64,000 nucleotides of DNA from positions 248,001-312,000 of the forward strand of contig JADJNZ010000004.1 of NCBI GenBank assembly GCA_016714015.1, in the 5' to 3' direction. Made by a program: the position numbers and the translations under genes. Below the pieces are notes generated by a model. It was given only the letters and a program-made list of their open reading frames with translations, ran no database searches and was not told where the DNA came from. This document shows, one piece after another, positions 43,460-51,630 of this stretch (position 1 is the stretch's first letter; every line of letters starts with the position of its first letter). Origin of the DNA: Gemmatimonadota bacterium. GTDB taxonomy: Bacteria > Gemmatimonadota > Gemmatimonadetes > Gemmatimonadales > Gemmatimonadaceae.

Positions 43460-43882
43460 ATGTCCCTCGCCCTGTTCGCGTCCTCGCGTCGCCGCTGGCC
43501 CCTCGTCACGCTGCTCCTCGCGGCGCTGACCGTGGGCTCGCCGTCGCTCGGCGGCGCGTACCGCTGTTGCGCCGTTGAGGGGCACGGTGCCGGCGGGAGG
43601 TCGCATGCCGCGACGCCGACCGCGGACGAGCACGCACACCATCGGATGGACGCCGAGGGTCCGGCAACTCCGGAAGCCCCGGCGGAGCCCTGCAGCTGCG
43701 TGGGGCCCTGTCATTTCGTGCTCCTCCCCGCGCCGCCCTCGTCAGCGAGCGTTTCGTTCGTTGCGGACGCTCGGCCGAGCGACGTAGCCGCCTATCCGGA
43801 CGCCGACGCCGCCCCCCGCGATCGTCGCCTCGCGCGGGCGCTGCCCTTCGCCAACGGCCCGCCCGCGACTCCGACCGTCTAG
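43460..43882 (+). CDS. Exported Cys/His-rich protein B (DUF2946-like)
   Basis: A 140-residue protein with a signal peptide (WPLVTLLLAALTVGSPSL) followed by RCCAVEGHGAGG, a His/Ala-rich stretch (SHAATPTADEHAHHRM), the cluster PCSCVGPCHFVLLPAPP and an ARALPFANGPPATPTV end. Gene order and the shared PC-x-C-...-C cluster, central hydrophobic strand and LPFAxGPPA tail make it a paralogue of the protein at 42989-43378. Likely periplasmic metal binding, inferred. It heads the plus-strand unit with the PCu(A)C-like and cytochrome c genes. Confidence 0.65.
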   Translation: MSLALFASSRRRWPLVTLLLAALTVGSPSLGGAYRCCAVEGHGAGGRSHAATPTADEHAHHRMDAEGPATPEAPAEPCSCVGPCHFVLLPAPPSSASVSFVADARPSDVAAYPDADAAPRDRRLARALPFANGPPATPTV

Positions 43883-43953
43883 TCACGAGGCGTCCCGGTC
43901 GTCCGCGCACCCCGCGCCGACGCCGCCGTCGCCCTTCGGTCCTGGAGTCCCTA

Positions 43954-44388
43954 ATGCACACCGCCCTCGTGGCGGGCGTGCTGGCGTTCGCACTCGCCAG
44001 TGCGCCCGTACCGGCGTCGCGCGACGGAGAACTCTTCCTGCGTGATGCCTGGATGCTCCCGGCGTCCGCCCGAAGCGATGCCAAGCTCTTCCTCCATTTC
44101 GAGAACCAGTCGGACCAGTCGCTCACCGTCGTCCGGGCGACCTCCGAGCTCGCGCGGGCCGTGCAGGGCACGGACCTCGCGGCGGACGGACCCTCGCGGT
44201 CGCTCTACTCGAGCGGGTTCGTTGTGGCGGCCCATCAGCGCCTGCAGATGCGGCCCGATGGCCCGCATCTCGTGGTGAGCGGACTCGTGCGCGATCTGCG
44301 CGCCGGGGACCGCTTCCCGCTCGTCCTGCATTGCCCCGACGGTCTTACGCTCACCGTCACTGTCGTCGTGCGCCCGTCGCGCGGCTGA
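43954..44388 (+). CDS. PCu(A)C-like protein with degenerate copper site
   Basis: A 144-residue exported protein with the PCu(A)C fold pattern: DGELFLRDAWMLPASARSDA, KLFLHFENQSDQSLTVVRAT, RLQMRPDGPHLVVSGLVRDL, LRAGDRFPLVLHCPDGLTL. The late HxM copper motif reads HLV, and the earlier His/Met pair is not evident. It may bind copper weakly, bind another ligand, or serve as a structural partner. It is 71 bases downstream of the Cys/His-rich gene B and 43 upstream of the cytochrome c gene, on the same strand. Confidence 0.75.
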   Translation: MHTALVAGVLAFALASAPVPASRDGELFLRDAWMLPASARSDAKLFLHFENQSDQSLTVVRATSELARAVQGTDLAADGPSRSLYSSGFVVAAHQRLQMRPDGPHLVVSGLVRDLRAGDRFPLVLHCPDGLTLTVTVVVRPSRG

Positions 44389-44431
44389 CGGATCCTTCCG
44401 TTCCATTCCACCCACCCAACCCACCACGCCG

Positions 44432-45004
44432 ATGAACCGCCCGACGCTCCTGCTCGCCCTCCTCCTCGCCGCCGCCTGCGGCGGCAACGCCGACAAGCCC
44501 GCGACCGACGCGGCAGCGGCCTCCACTCCCGCCGCCGCTCCGGCCACCACGTCGGCGGCTGTCGCCGACACGGGCGCATCCGCGGCGGCGCCGGGTGACG
44601 CTGCCACACCCGCCGTCGCGGATGCCGGAGGCCTCAATGGCCAGACCGAGTATGCCGTCTGTGCCGCCTGCCATCAGCCGACCGGTCAGGGGCTGCCCGG
44701 TGCCTTCCCGCCGCTCGCGGGTTCGGCCACACTGACGGGTGACCCGACGCTCCCGATCGCCATCGTGCTCCACGGGCTGAACGGTCCGATCACGGTGAAG
44801 GGCACGACCTACAACGGGATGATGATGCCGTGGAACGCGCTCAGCGATGCGCAGATCGCGGCGATCCTCACTTACGAGCGCAGCTCGTGGGGCAACAACG
44901 CCTCGGCCGTCACGCCTGAGATGGTCGCCAAGGTCCGTGCGGCCACCAAGTCGCGCACGACGCCATGGACGATGGATGAGCTGAAGAAGGCCAAGCTCAA
45001 CTGA
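44432..45004 (+). CDS. Cytochrome c lipoprotein
   Basis: A 190-residue predicted lipoprotein (lipobox LAAAC near residue 16) with a long Ala/Thr-rich linker (residues 20-65). A single class I cytochrome c domain follows: TEYAVCAACHQPTGQGLPG heme site, FPPLAGSATLTGDPTLPIA, and the axial Met in TYNGMMMPWNALSDAQIAAI. It resembles c domains attached to cytochrome oxidases and other terminal electron donors. Last gene of the plus-strand arm of the copper region. The leader (44393-44431) is almost pure C/T/A with no Shine-Dalgarno sequence. Confidence 0.92.
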   Translation: MNRPTLLLALLLAAACGGNADKPATDAAAASTPAAAPATTSAAVADTGASAAAPGDAATPAVADAGGLNGQTEYAVCAACHQPTGQGLPGAFPPLAGSATLTGDPTLPIAIVLHGLNGPITVKGTTYNGMMMPWNALSDAQIAAILTYERSSWGNNASAVTPEMVAKVRAATKSRTTPWTMDELKKAKLN

Positions 45005-45034
45005 TCGTCGCGGGCTGGGACGATGGCCCGCGGT

Positions 45035-45074
45035 GGAAGGACGAGACGGGGCACGAGCCCTGCCTCGTCCTTCC
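45035..45074. terminator. Bidirectional terminator hairpin
   Basis: GGAAGGACGAG and CTCGTCCTTCC are perfect 11-bp arms, with an inner GGGC/GCCC helix in the loop. It lies between the convergent cytochrome c and HupE-like stops. No T-tract on either side, but position and stem length support the call. Confidence 0.7.
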
Positions 45075-45081
45075 GCTGCGG

Positions 45082-45678
45082 TCACGATCCCAGCAGCCGA
45101 TCCAGCAGCATGGTCGCACCGATCCCCGCCGTCGCGCCCGAGAGCACGAGCACCCAATCGCGCCGAGCCCAGCCGAGCACCCGCACCGCCGAGATCCCGA
45201 GCGCGAACACCACCGCGACGATCAGGATCTGTCCCGCTTCGAGTCCCACGTTGAACGCGAAGAGCGGGAGCGCGATCGACTCCTCTCCGCCGAGCAGCGC
45301 GCGCAGGTAGCCGCTGAATCCGAGTCCGTGCACCAGGCCGAACAGCGCCGCGATGCCGTACCTCCGCCACCATGCGCGACCCGACGGGGCATGCGCCACG
45401 TCGCGTTGGTCGTGGATCGCCGTGAGGGCCGTGAGGACGATCGTCGCCGCGATCGCCGGTTCGACGATCGTCGCCGGGACGCGCATCAGGTCGAGCGTCG
45501 CGAGCGCGAGCGTCACCGTATGCCCGAGCGTGAAGGCGGTGACGAGCCACGCGATGCGGCGCCATTCGCGCGCCCCGTAGGCCGCCGTCAGCGCGGCGAC
45601 GAACAGGATGTGGTCGTAGGCGCGCAGGTCGGCGATGTGCGTGAAGCCGAGCCGCAGGTAGACGGCGAACTCGCTCAC
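45082..45678 (-). CDS. HupE/UreJ-family membrane protein
   Basis: A 198-residue membrane protein with about six helices. It carries the HupE/UreJ landmarks YLRLGFTHIADLRAYDHILF, AWLVTAFTLGHTVTLALATL and AALFGLVHGLGFSGYLRALL with conserved His and Asp that could form a metal path. Relatives are linked to nickel or cobalt uptake, though many genomic copies lack such context. It begins at a GTG overlapping the upstream small gene (GTGA). The neighbours upstream are a GH5 glycosidase and an unknown, so its metal role here is uncertain. Confidence 0.85.
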   Translation of the reverse strand: MSEFAVYLRLGFTHIADLRAYDHILFVAALTAAYGAREWRRIAWLVTAFTLGHTVTLALATLDLMRVPATIVEPAIAATIVLTALTAIHDQRDVAHAPSGRAWWRRYGIAALFGLVHGLGFSGYLRALLGGEESIALPLFAFNVGLEAGQILIVAVVFALGISAVRVLGWARRDWVLVLSGATAGIGATMLLDRLLGS

Positions 45679-46058
45679 GGCGCGGGGGCCATGCGGGAGA
45701 ACGGATGCCGGTTGCAGCCGGTGCGCGGCCTGGAGCGATCCGCCGCAGGCGTCGCCCGCGCCGCGTCGCGCGAGGCGGCGTTCCATGCCGTGAAGCAGAA
45801 CGCCCACGTGTAGGGTGGCATGTCGAGCGGCATCCAGTCGATCCGCGTCCACGCGCCGGGGTCGGCGCGGTTGGCGTCGTCGTTCCGTGCGACTACGTAC
45901 AGCGAGTCCGCGTGCCACTCCACGAAGTGGAAGACCCCGTGCGGCTGCTGCTCCAGTCGCGAGGCCGAGATCGCGAACCGGTTCCCGTAGTCGTCGACGA
46001 ACGCGCCGCGCGGGAGCACGAAGTTCAGCGCCAGGCCGATCACGCTCAGCAGGTTCAC
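45675..46058 (-). CDS. Small hypothetical protein between GH5 and HupE genes
   Basis: A 127-residue protein I do not recognise. A short hydrophobic start (VNLLSVIGLALNFVLP) is followed by GAFVDDYGNRFAISASRLEQ, VFHFVEWHADSLYVVARND and GAWTRIDWMPLDMPPYTWAF; the C terminus is basic. It is supported by GTGA overlaps at both ends: its GTG overlaps the GH5 stop and its own stop overlaps the HupE-like GTG. The beta-rich middle suggests a small lipocalin-like or lipid-facing domain. Function unknown. Confidence 0.7.
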   Translation of the reverse strand: MNLLSVIGLALNFVLPRGAFVDDYGNRFAISASRLEQQPHGVFHFVEWHADSLYVVARNDDANRADPGAWTRIDWMPLDMPPYTWAFCFTAWNAASRDAARATPAADRSRPRTGCNRHPFSRMAPAP

Positions 46059-47215
46059 GGTGTCGGCGGACCGAGCAGCGACGCCAGCAGCTCCGCACGG
46101 AACGTGCGCGCCACCGGATCGTAGACCCCGAACCCCGCGGCGAACTCCCAATAGTGCCACGGCATGCCGAGGACCTCCATCGAGTCGCGCATGTGCCGGT
46201 TGAACGCGACCCGCGAGGCGGTGGGGGCGGTGCTGTAGGCGCCGAACTCGCCGACGAAGATCGGATACCCGACCGCGTCCGCCCACGGTCTGGCGACCTT
46301 CAGCGGGCCGGTCATCTCCGCCACCTGCGCGGGGTCGCAACAGGTGACGCCGGTCGGGAGGCGCGGCGAGACCCACTCCGCGCCCTGATGCGTGAACGTG
46401 AACGGCGCGTAGTTGTGGATCGTCGCCACGAGGTGCGGGTCGTTCGGCAGCTTGAGCGACGAGAGGACGCCCGCCCAGTTCCACCAGCTCGGCCCGATGA
46501 CCACGACCCGCGTCGGATTCGTGCGCCGCACCGCGCCCAACGCGCGCGCCGCGAGGACGTTCCAGGCTGTCGAGTCGAGCCGCCCATGCGGCTCGTTGTA
46601 CAGCTCGAAGAGCAGGCCCGAGGGGTGCGCGCGGAAGTGCGTCGCGATCTGCTCCCATAGGCGCACGAACCGCACGTCGACGACGCCTGCCGGAACGGCG
46701 ACCTCACCGTAGTCGAGCGCGTCGCCATCGAGCTGCCGGTAGTGATGCATGTTGAGGACCACCGTCAGGCCGCGGCCGAGCAGCGCGGCCACCACCGTGT
46801 CGACGCGCGCGAGGAAGGCGGGGTCGATGGTGAACGGGGCGTTCGCCTCCGCGTGGTTGCTCCAGCGCACCGGCAGCCGCACCGACTGGAACCCCGCGGC
46901 CGCCACCTGGTCGACGATGTCCGGCGTGACCGCGACGCCCCACGCCCCTTCCGTGGGCGCCTCGAGCATGTTGCCGAGGTTGACCCCGCGACCGAGTGCC
47001 GCAGCCGCGCTCCGCGCACCAGACGACGCCCCGGGCGGGGAGCCGAAGGGGACCGGTGGGTACTCGTGGATGGACGAGCCCGGTGTGCCCGGGCCGGCTG
47101 GCGCGCCGGCGTCGCTGCACGCCGCGATCGCCGCGAGTGCCCCTGCCGCGATGACCGCCGCGCCCACGGCGAAGGCGCGTGCGGAGGCACGTCGGGATCG
47201 CGCACGGGAGGGCAT
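46055..47215 (-). CDS. GH5-family glycoside hydrolase (lipoprotein)
   Basis: A 386-residue predicted lipoprotein (lipobox AIAAC near residue 33). The TIM barrel shows GH5 signatures: GRGVNLGNMLEAPTEGAWGV, FQSVRLPVRWSNHAE, VVLNMHHYRQLDGDALDYG, acid/base Glu in LLFELYNEPHGRLDS near residue 195, a HNYAPFTFTHQGAEW region and the nucleophile in FVGEFGAYSTAP near residue 305. Endoglucanase or mannanase type activity outside the cytoplasm is likely. It is first in a coupled three-gene set with the small unknown and the HupE-like gene, an unusual partner. Confidence 0.9.
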   Translation of the reverse strand: MPSRARSRRASARAFAVGAAVIAAGALAAIAACSDAGAPAGPGTPGSSIHEYPPVPFGSPPGASSGARSAAAALGRGVNLGNMLEAPTEGAWGVAVTPDIVDQVAAAGFQSVRLPVRWSNHAEANAPFTIDPAFLARVDTVVAALLGRGLTVVLNMHHYRQLDGDALDYGEVAVPAGVVDVRFVRLWEQIATHFRAHPSGLLFELYNEPHGRLDSTAWNVLAARALGAVRRTNPTRVVVIGPSWWNWAGVLSSLKLPNDPHLVATIHNYAPFTFTHQGAEWVSPRLPTGVTCCDPAQVAEMTGPLKVARPWADAVGYPIFVGEFGAYSTAPTASRVAFNRHMRDSMEVLGMPWHYWEFAAGFGVYDPVARTFRAELLASLLGPPTP

Positions 47216-47310
47216 GACGCAATCTCCGCGGCCGACGCCGGTGCAGGCAAGGGTCGCGACACCCATATTCCCCTCGCCGACGATCCCTTCGCCCACTCTC
47301 GAGACCCTCG

Positions 47311-48969
47311 ATGCGCGCATTCGTGCTCCCCATCGTGCTGCTCTGCGTGCCGTCCGCGGCGGCGATCGCCCAACCGACCGCCGTTCCCGCCGTTCCCGCC
47401 GTTCCCGCCGTTCCGCACGCGGAGCAGCGTGCGATGGGCGGCGAGCGCCCGACGCCCGTCGTCGCGAGCTTCGATGGACTCGGCGTCGGCTTCGTCGGCC
47501 CACAGGGCAACTCGCACCAGCGCAATCCCTCCGACAACTCGCTCGCCGTCGGGCCGGATCACATCGTGCAGACCATCAACACGCGCGTCGCGATCTTCAC
47601 CAAGGCCGGCGCGAAGTACGACACCACCGGGCGCGTGCTCTACGGTCCCGTGCCCTCCAACGCCCTGTTCAAGGACTTCGGCGGGGCGTGCGAGCAGAGC
47701 AACAGCGGGGACGTCGTGGTGCGTTACGACCAGCTCGCGGAGCGCTGGCTCTTCGTGATGCCGGTGTTCCGACGCGTGGCGCCCCGCACCACGCCGCCCG
47801 GACCGCGTGAGGCACCGCTCTTCATCCCTCCGCCGGCGGCACCGACCCCGCCGCCCGCGGCACCGGCTCCGAACGCGCCCCGCGCGCCGCGCCCACCGGA
47901 ACTCGGGCCCACGGAGGGAGCGTACGCGATGTGCTACGCCGTGAGCGCCACCAACGATCCGATGGGGCGATGGTATCGCTACGAGTTCACGCGCCCGCTC
48001 TTCCCCGACTATCCCCGCCCCGCCGTCTGGCCCGACGGATGGTACACGCCCACGAGCACCGGCGACGACGTCATCGAGAAGCACGTCTGCGTCGTCGACC
48101 GTCGTATGATGCTCCTCGGTGCTGACGCCACCGAGCAGTGCATCATCGTGCCCGGCGTGAACTTCCTCAATACCGCCGACCTCGACGGTCGGGCGGTCCC
48201 GCCGGTCGGGTCGCCGAACATCGTGCTCGCGGCCGGCGGGGCGCAACTCAAGGGCGACACGACCGCCAGCGAACTGCTCGCGTGGAACATGCACGTCGAT
48301 TGGGCCGATCCGTCACGCACCCGGCTCGTCGGCCCGACGCGCATCGCCGTCGCGCCGTACACGTATCTCTGTGGCGGCCAGCTCACCCGGTGCGTCCCGC
48401 AGCCGGGTTCCGCCATGCGGCTCGACTCGCAGGGGGACAAGTTGATGGCGCGGCTCGTGTATCGCCGATTCTCCACGCACGAGGCGCTCGTCGCCGTGCA
48501 CTCCGTCGCGACGGCGGCGGGCAGCGGGGGAATCCGCTGGTACGAGCTGCGCGTCCGCGACGGCCGCGCCCTCGAGCTGCTCCAGCAGGGCACCTTCGCC
48601 CCCGACCGCGCCTACCGCTGGATGGGGAGCCCCGCGATCGATCGCTTCGGCAACATCGGCATCGGCTATTCGTACGGGAGCGCGACCGCCTTCCCGGGGC
48701 AGCGCTTCGCCGGACGCACGCACGAAGCCGCGCGCGGCGAGCTCAACATCGCCGAGACGGTGCTCGTGGAGGGCGGCGCCGCCCAGGAGAGCACGCTGCG
48801 ATGGGAGGACTACACGCAGACGGCGATCGATCCGGTGGACGACTGCACCATCTGGTACGTCGGCGACTATCTCAAGCGCGACGAGACCGCGTACTCCACG
48901 CGAATCGGAGCGTTCCGCTTGCCCGGCTGCACCGGGGCGAGCGCGCGGCCGGTCCGGCGCGCGCCATAG
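47311..48969 (+). CDS. Large secreted hypothetical protein
   Basis: A 552-residue exported protein (signal peptide to about AIAQ). A 9-base repeat encodes PAVPAVPAVP right after the cleavage site. The body opens with NPSDNSLAVGPDHIVQTINT and RVAIFTKAGAKYDTTGRVLY, a recurring opening of large secreted propeller-like proteins in Acidobacteria and relatives. A Pro/Ala-rich insertion sits at about residues 170-200. Later parts (YAMCYAVSATNDPMGRWYRY, SVATAAGSGGIRWYELRV, YRWMGSPAIDRFGNIGIGYS, DDCTIWYVGDYLK) look like beta-propeller blades. Function unknown. Confidence 0.8.
   Translation: MRAFVLPIVLLCVPSAAAIAQPTAVPAVPAVPAVPHAEQRAMGGERPTPVVASFDGLGVGFVGPQGNSHQRNPSDNSLAVGPDHIVQTINTRVAIFTKAGAKYDTTGRVLYGPVPSNALFKDFGGACEQSNSGDVVVRYDQLAERWLFVMPVFRRVAPRTTPPGPREAPLFIPPPAAPTPPPAAPAPNAPRAPRPPELGPTEGAYAMCYAVSATNDPMGRWYRYEFTRPLFPDYPRPAVWPDGWYTPTSTGDDVIEKHVCVVDRRMMLLGADATEQCIIVPGVNFLNTADLDGRAVPPVGSPNIVLAAGGAQLKGDTTASELLAWNMHVDWADPSRTRLVGPTRIAVAPYTYLCGGQLTRCVPQPGSAMRLDSQGDKLMARLVYRRFSTHEALVAVHSVATAAGSGGIRWYELRVRDGRALELLQQGTFAPDRAYRWMGSPAIDRFGNIGIGYSYGSATAFPGQRFAGRTHEAARGELNIAETVLVEGGAAQESTLRWEDYTQTAIDPVDDCTIWYVGDYLKRDETAYSTRIGAFRLPGCTGASARPVRRAP
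47381..47416 (+). repeat. In-frame 9-bp tandem repeat
   Basis: Four copies of CCGTTCCCG (last one altered) lie in the mature N terminus of the 47311-48969 protein and encode PAV units. Nine-base units keep the reading frame if the copy number changes. Confidence 0.75.
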
Positions 48970-48976
48970 CCGCGCC

Positions 48977-49381
48977 TCAATCGAATCCGTCGTGCTCGCC
49001 CGTGCGCATCGCCCCGGGGAGCACGCCCGCATCGACGAGCACGCCCTCGACCGCATCCGGGATCATCGTCGGCCACAGCACGAAGCCCTGCACGGCGACG
49101 AGGGGCCGCGGCACGCGTCCGCGGGTCCGATAGTGGTGGCGCGCCCACAGCTCATAGGCGAAGGACACCACGCCGCCGAAGGTCGCGAAGAGGCACCAGG
49201 TGACCACCGCGTCGAGCCACGGCAAGGTGACGAGCATCCAGACGAGCACGCCGTACGCGAGGCCGAGCCCCATCACGCGGATGCTCGTGAGCACCGGATT
49301 GAAGACGAGGCAACCGGTCGTCCACAGCGCGACGCCGAGCAGCATGAAGGCCCAGAGGAGGTCGACGTGCCAGATGGTCAT
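48977..49381 (-). CDS. Four-helix membrane protein, unknown
   Basis: A 134-residue membrane protein with helices at about 5-28 (VDLLWAFMLLGVALWTTGCL), 35-60 (MGLGLAYGVLVWMLVTLPWL), 62-80 (VVTWCLFATFGGVVSFAYEL) and a short amphipathic C terminus. No family is recognised. The ATG overlaps the DUF2911 stop (ATGA), so it is translated with that gene. It has clean codon use and a convergent neighbour eight bases away. Confidence 0.65.
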   Translation of the reverse strand: MTIWHVDLLWAFMLLGVALWTTGCLVFNPVLTSIRVMGLGLAYGVLVWMLVTLPWLDAVVTWCLFATFGGVVSFAYELWARHHYRTRGRVPRPLVAVQGFVLWPTMIPDAVEGVLVDAGVLPGAMRTGEHDGFD

Positions 49382-50271
49382 GGGAGCCTCGTCGCACGGA
49401 CATCGATCTTGTCCGTGTCATTGCGCACGACGAATCCGGTGACGCGCCCGTCCGCGCTCCGCGAGAACTCGGCCACCCACGTCGTCTCCACCTCGTAGAT
49501 CTCGCCCTTCTCGAAGAGCGCGAAACTGTACCAGTCGCGCGTGGGGTGCACGCGCACCATCGCGAAGTCGCCGGGCCAGGTCACGGGCCGCAACGTGCCC
49601 ATCAGGTACCCTTGCGAGGGACCGAGCGTCATCAGGTAGCGCGTCGTGTCGCCCTCCACGAACCGCCACTCGTACCGCCCCGCGAACTGCTCGGCCTCCG
49701 TCACCGGCGTTGTCATGCGAAGCGAGGGCATGACCGTGATGGGCATCGCGATGCGCGTCGTGCCCCAGCGGAGTTCGAGCGTCGCGCCGGAGACGGAGAG
49801 GCCGACGAACGCGAAGGTGAGCGCGTCCTCCAATGCCCCTCCCACGGGAGTGACGGGGAACCTGATCTGGGTGGGAAGGGAATCCGGCATCTCGGTGTGG
49901 AACGCCCGCCACTTCGGATCGAACACCATCGTCCAGGCGCCCTGCGCATGCGGGATGAGCCACAACGAGTACTTGCCGGCCGGGATCGCCCGCCCGGCGA
50001 GCGTGATCGGCTTGTTCGTCTCGAGCGTCGTCGCATAGTTCGCGCCCGGTGTCCACACCTCCTCCCAGTGCACGATCGACCGTCCGCGCTCGCCGAACAT
50101 CACCGGGCGCCCGCGCACCCGCGGACGCGAGTACTCGAGCGTGATCACCGTGCCGTCGATGGTCTGCCGCGTGACCGCGAGTTCGCTCGCGCGGATCTGC
50201 GCGCGAACGGGGCTCGGGGCCGACGCGAGGAGCACGAGCATGGCGGAGAGGAGACGGGTGAGCGATCGCAT
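49378..50271 (-). CDS. Secreted DUF2911 protein
   Basis: A 297-residue exported protein (signal peptide to about SPVRAQ). Its first 180 residues match DUF2911: ITLEYSRPRVRGRPVMFGER, VHWEEVWTPGANYATTLETN, PAGKYSLWLIPHAQGAWTMV and a beta-rich continuation. The last 110 residues, with GRYEWRFVEGDTTRYLMTLG, form a separate beta domain resembling lipocalin-like modules. Enzymatic activity is not suggested. Coupled to the small membrane gene by ATGA. The ATG at 50271 is chosen over one at 50328 as it starts the signal. Confidence 0.85.
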   Translation of the reverse strand: MRSLTRLLSAMLVLLASAPSPVRAQIRASELAVTRQTIDGTVITLEYSRPRVRGRPVMFGERGRSIVHWEEVWTPGANYATTLETNKPITLAGRAIPAGKYSLWLIPHAQGAWTMVFDPKWRAFHTEMPDSLPTQIRFPVTPVGGALEDALTFAFVGLSVSGATLELRWGTTRIAMPITVMPSLRMTTPVTEAEQFAGRYEWRFVEGDTTRYLMTLGPSQGYLMGTLRPVTWPGDFAMVRVHPTRDWYSFALFEKGEIYEVETTWVAEFSRSADGRVTGFVVRNDTDKIDVRATRLP

Positions 50272-50331
50272 CGAGGGGGGCGCAGGGGATGGATCGCCGA
50301 CGCGAGGTGCGTCGACGAGGTCGGGCACGAC

Positions 50332-50774
50332 TCAGCCGTACTTCGCGTCCAGCGCCTCACGGATCTCCGCGAGGGTCGCGCCATCCTTGTGCAGGCGCGC
50401 CGCCATGCGCCCCTCCCCCTGGCAGATCGGGCAGATGAGCGCCATCGCGCCCGTGCCCTCGTAACAGGAGAGGAGCGAGTAGAAGCCGGGGATCTCCGCG
50501 CACCCGCAGTGGCATCGGAGCCCGTCGATCACCTGCGGGATCGCCCGCACGGCCTCGAAGGCGTCCGAGACGTCACTGCGCTGCGACAGCTCGGCGGGCG
50601 TCATCATCTTTGCCGCCGTGATGCCCGGCCGCGGCGTCGGGTGCGGACCGAGGGGACGTGGTCGATGGCGCGGTGTGGCGAACGCTCGGCCGGGCAGGAG
50701 CACGACGAGCCCCACGAGCCCGAGCGTGTGGCCGAGCAGTGCGCGACGGGAGAGGCGCTGCGGCACCGTCCGGC

Positions 50775-50778
<4 letters not shown>
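50332..50778 (-). CDS. Tat-exported Cys-rich protein (PCYCGC-like)
   Basis: A 148-residue protein with a twin-arginine start, RLSRRALLGHTLGLVGLVVL, and a compact cysteine motif: LRCHCGCAEIPGFYSLLSCY followed about 20 residues later by ICPICQGEG. This resembles the PCYCGC family of small metal-binding lipoproteins, here with a Tat signal, consistent with export of a folded cofactor-bearing protein. The GTG start overlaps the VOC gene stop (GTGA). Its final helix (GATLAEIREALDAKYG) is regular. Function is unknown; metal or cluster binding is inferred. Confidence 0.7.
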
Positions 50779-51143
<365 letters not shown>

Positions 51144-51180
51144 CGGTGTATCCAGGAGGAGGAAGGGGAGGGCGCGACGG

Positions 51181-51597
51181 TCAGGCGATCCATTCGCGCG
51201 CGGCGGCGGTCCGCGCGAACACGACCAGCAGCACCGCGACGACAGCGACCATCCCTTGCATCGCATACACGGCCGCGTCGATCGGCACGCCGCTGAGCCC
51301 GAAGAGGCCGACGTCCTGGCCGATCACGCCGAGCAGCGACGCGAGCAGGGCGCCCTTCGCCCACTTCTTCCGCAGGAGCAACCCGACGCAGCCGAGTGCG
51401 CCCCCCCACACCGCGATGGCGGTCATCGCGACGGCCCACGTCGGACGCGACGCATACAGGGCCTGCTGCTCGGGCGTCATCTGCGCCAGCGCCTCCGGCG
51501 TGATCGTGACGTCGATCAGGTAGGCGGCGCAGCCCATCAGGTTCCAGATGAGGGCGATCACGGCCAACGGCTTGAACCACTTGGGGAGCGGGGACAT
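51181..51597 (-). CDS. Hypothetical membrane protein
   Basis: A 138-residue membrane protein with four helices: about 10-30 (LAVIALIWNLMGCAAYLIDV), 55-76 (VAMTAIAVWGGALGCVGLLL), 83-100 (GALLASLLGVIGQDVGLF) and 110-132 (QGMVAVVAVLLVVFARTAAA). The loop after helix one carries a TPEALAQMTPEQQALYASRP motif, often seen in a family of small Gemmatimonadota and Bacteroidota membrane proteins. Function unknown. It sits in the minus-strand run with DUF4199 and VOC genes, 33 bases from the DUF4199 stop. Confidence 0.7.
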   Translation of the reverse strand: MSPLPKWFKPLAVIALIWNLMGCAAYLIDVTITPEALAQMTPEQQALYASRPTWAVAMTAIAVWGGALGCVGLLLRKKWAKGALLASLLGVIGQDVGLFGLSGVPIDAAVYAMQGMVAVVAVLLVVFARTAAAREWIA

Positions 51598-51630
51598 CGG
51601 GGGACTCCGGGGGGTGAAGGTGAGGAGAGC

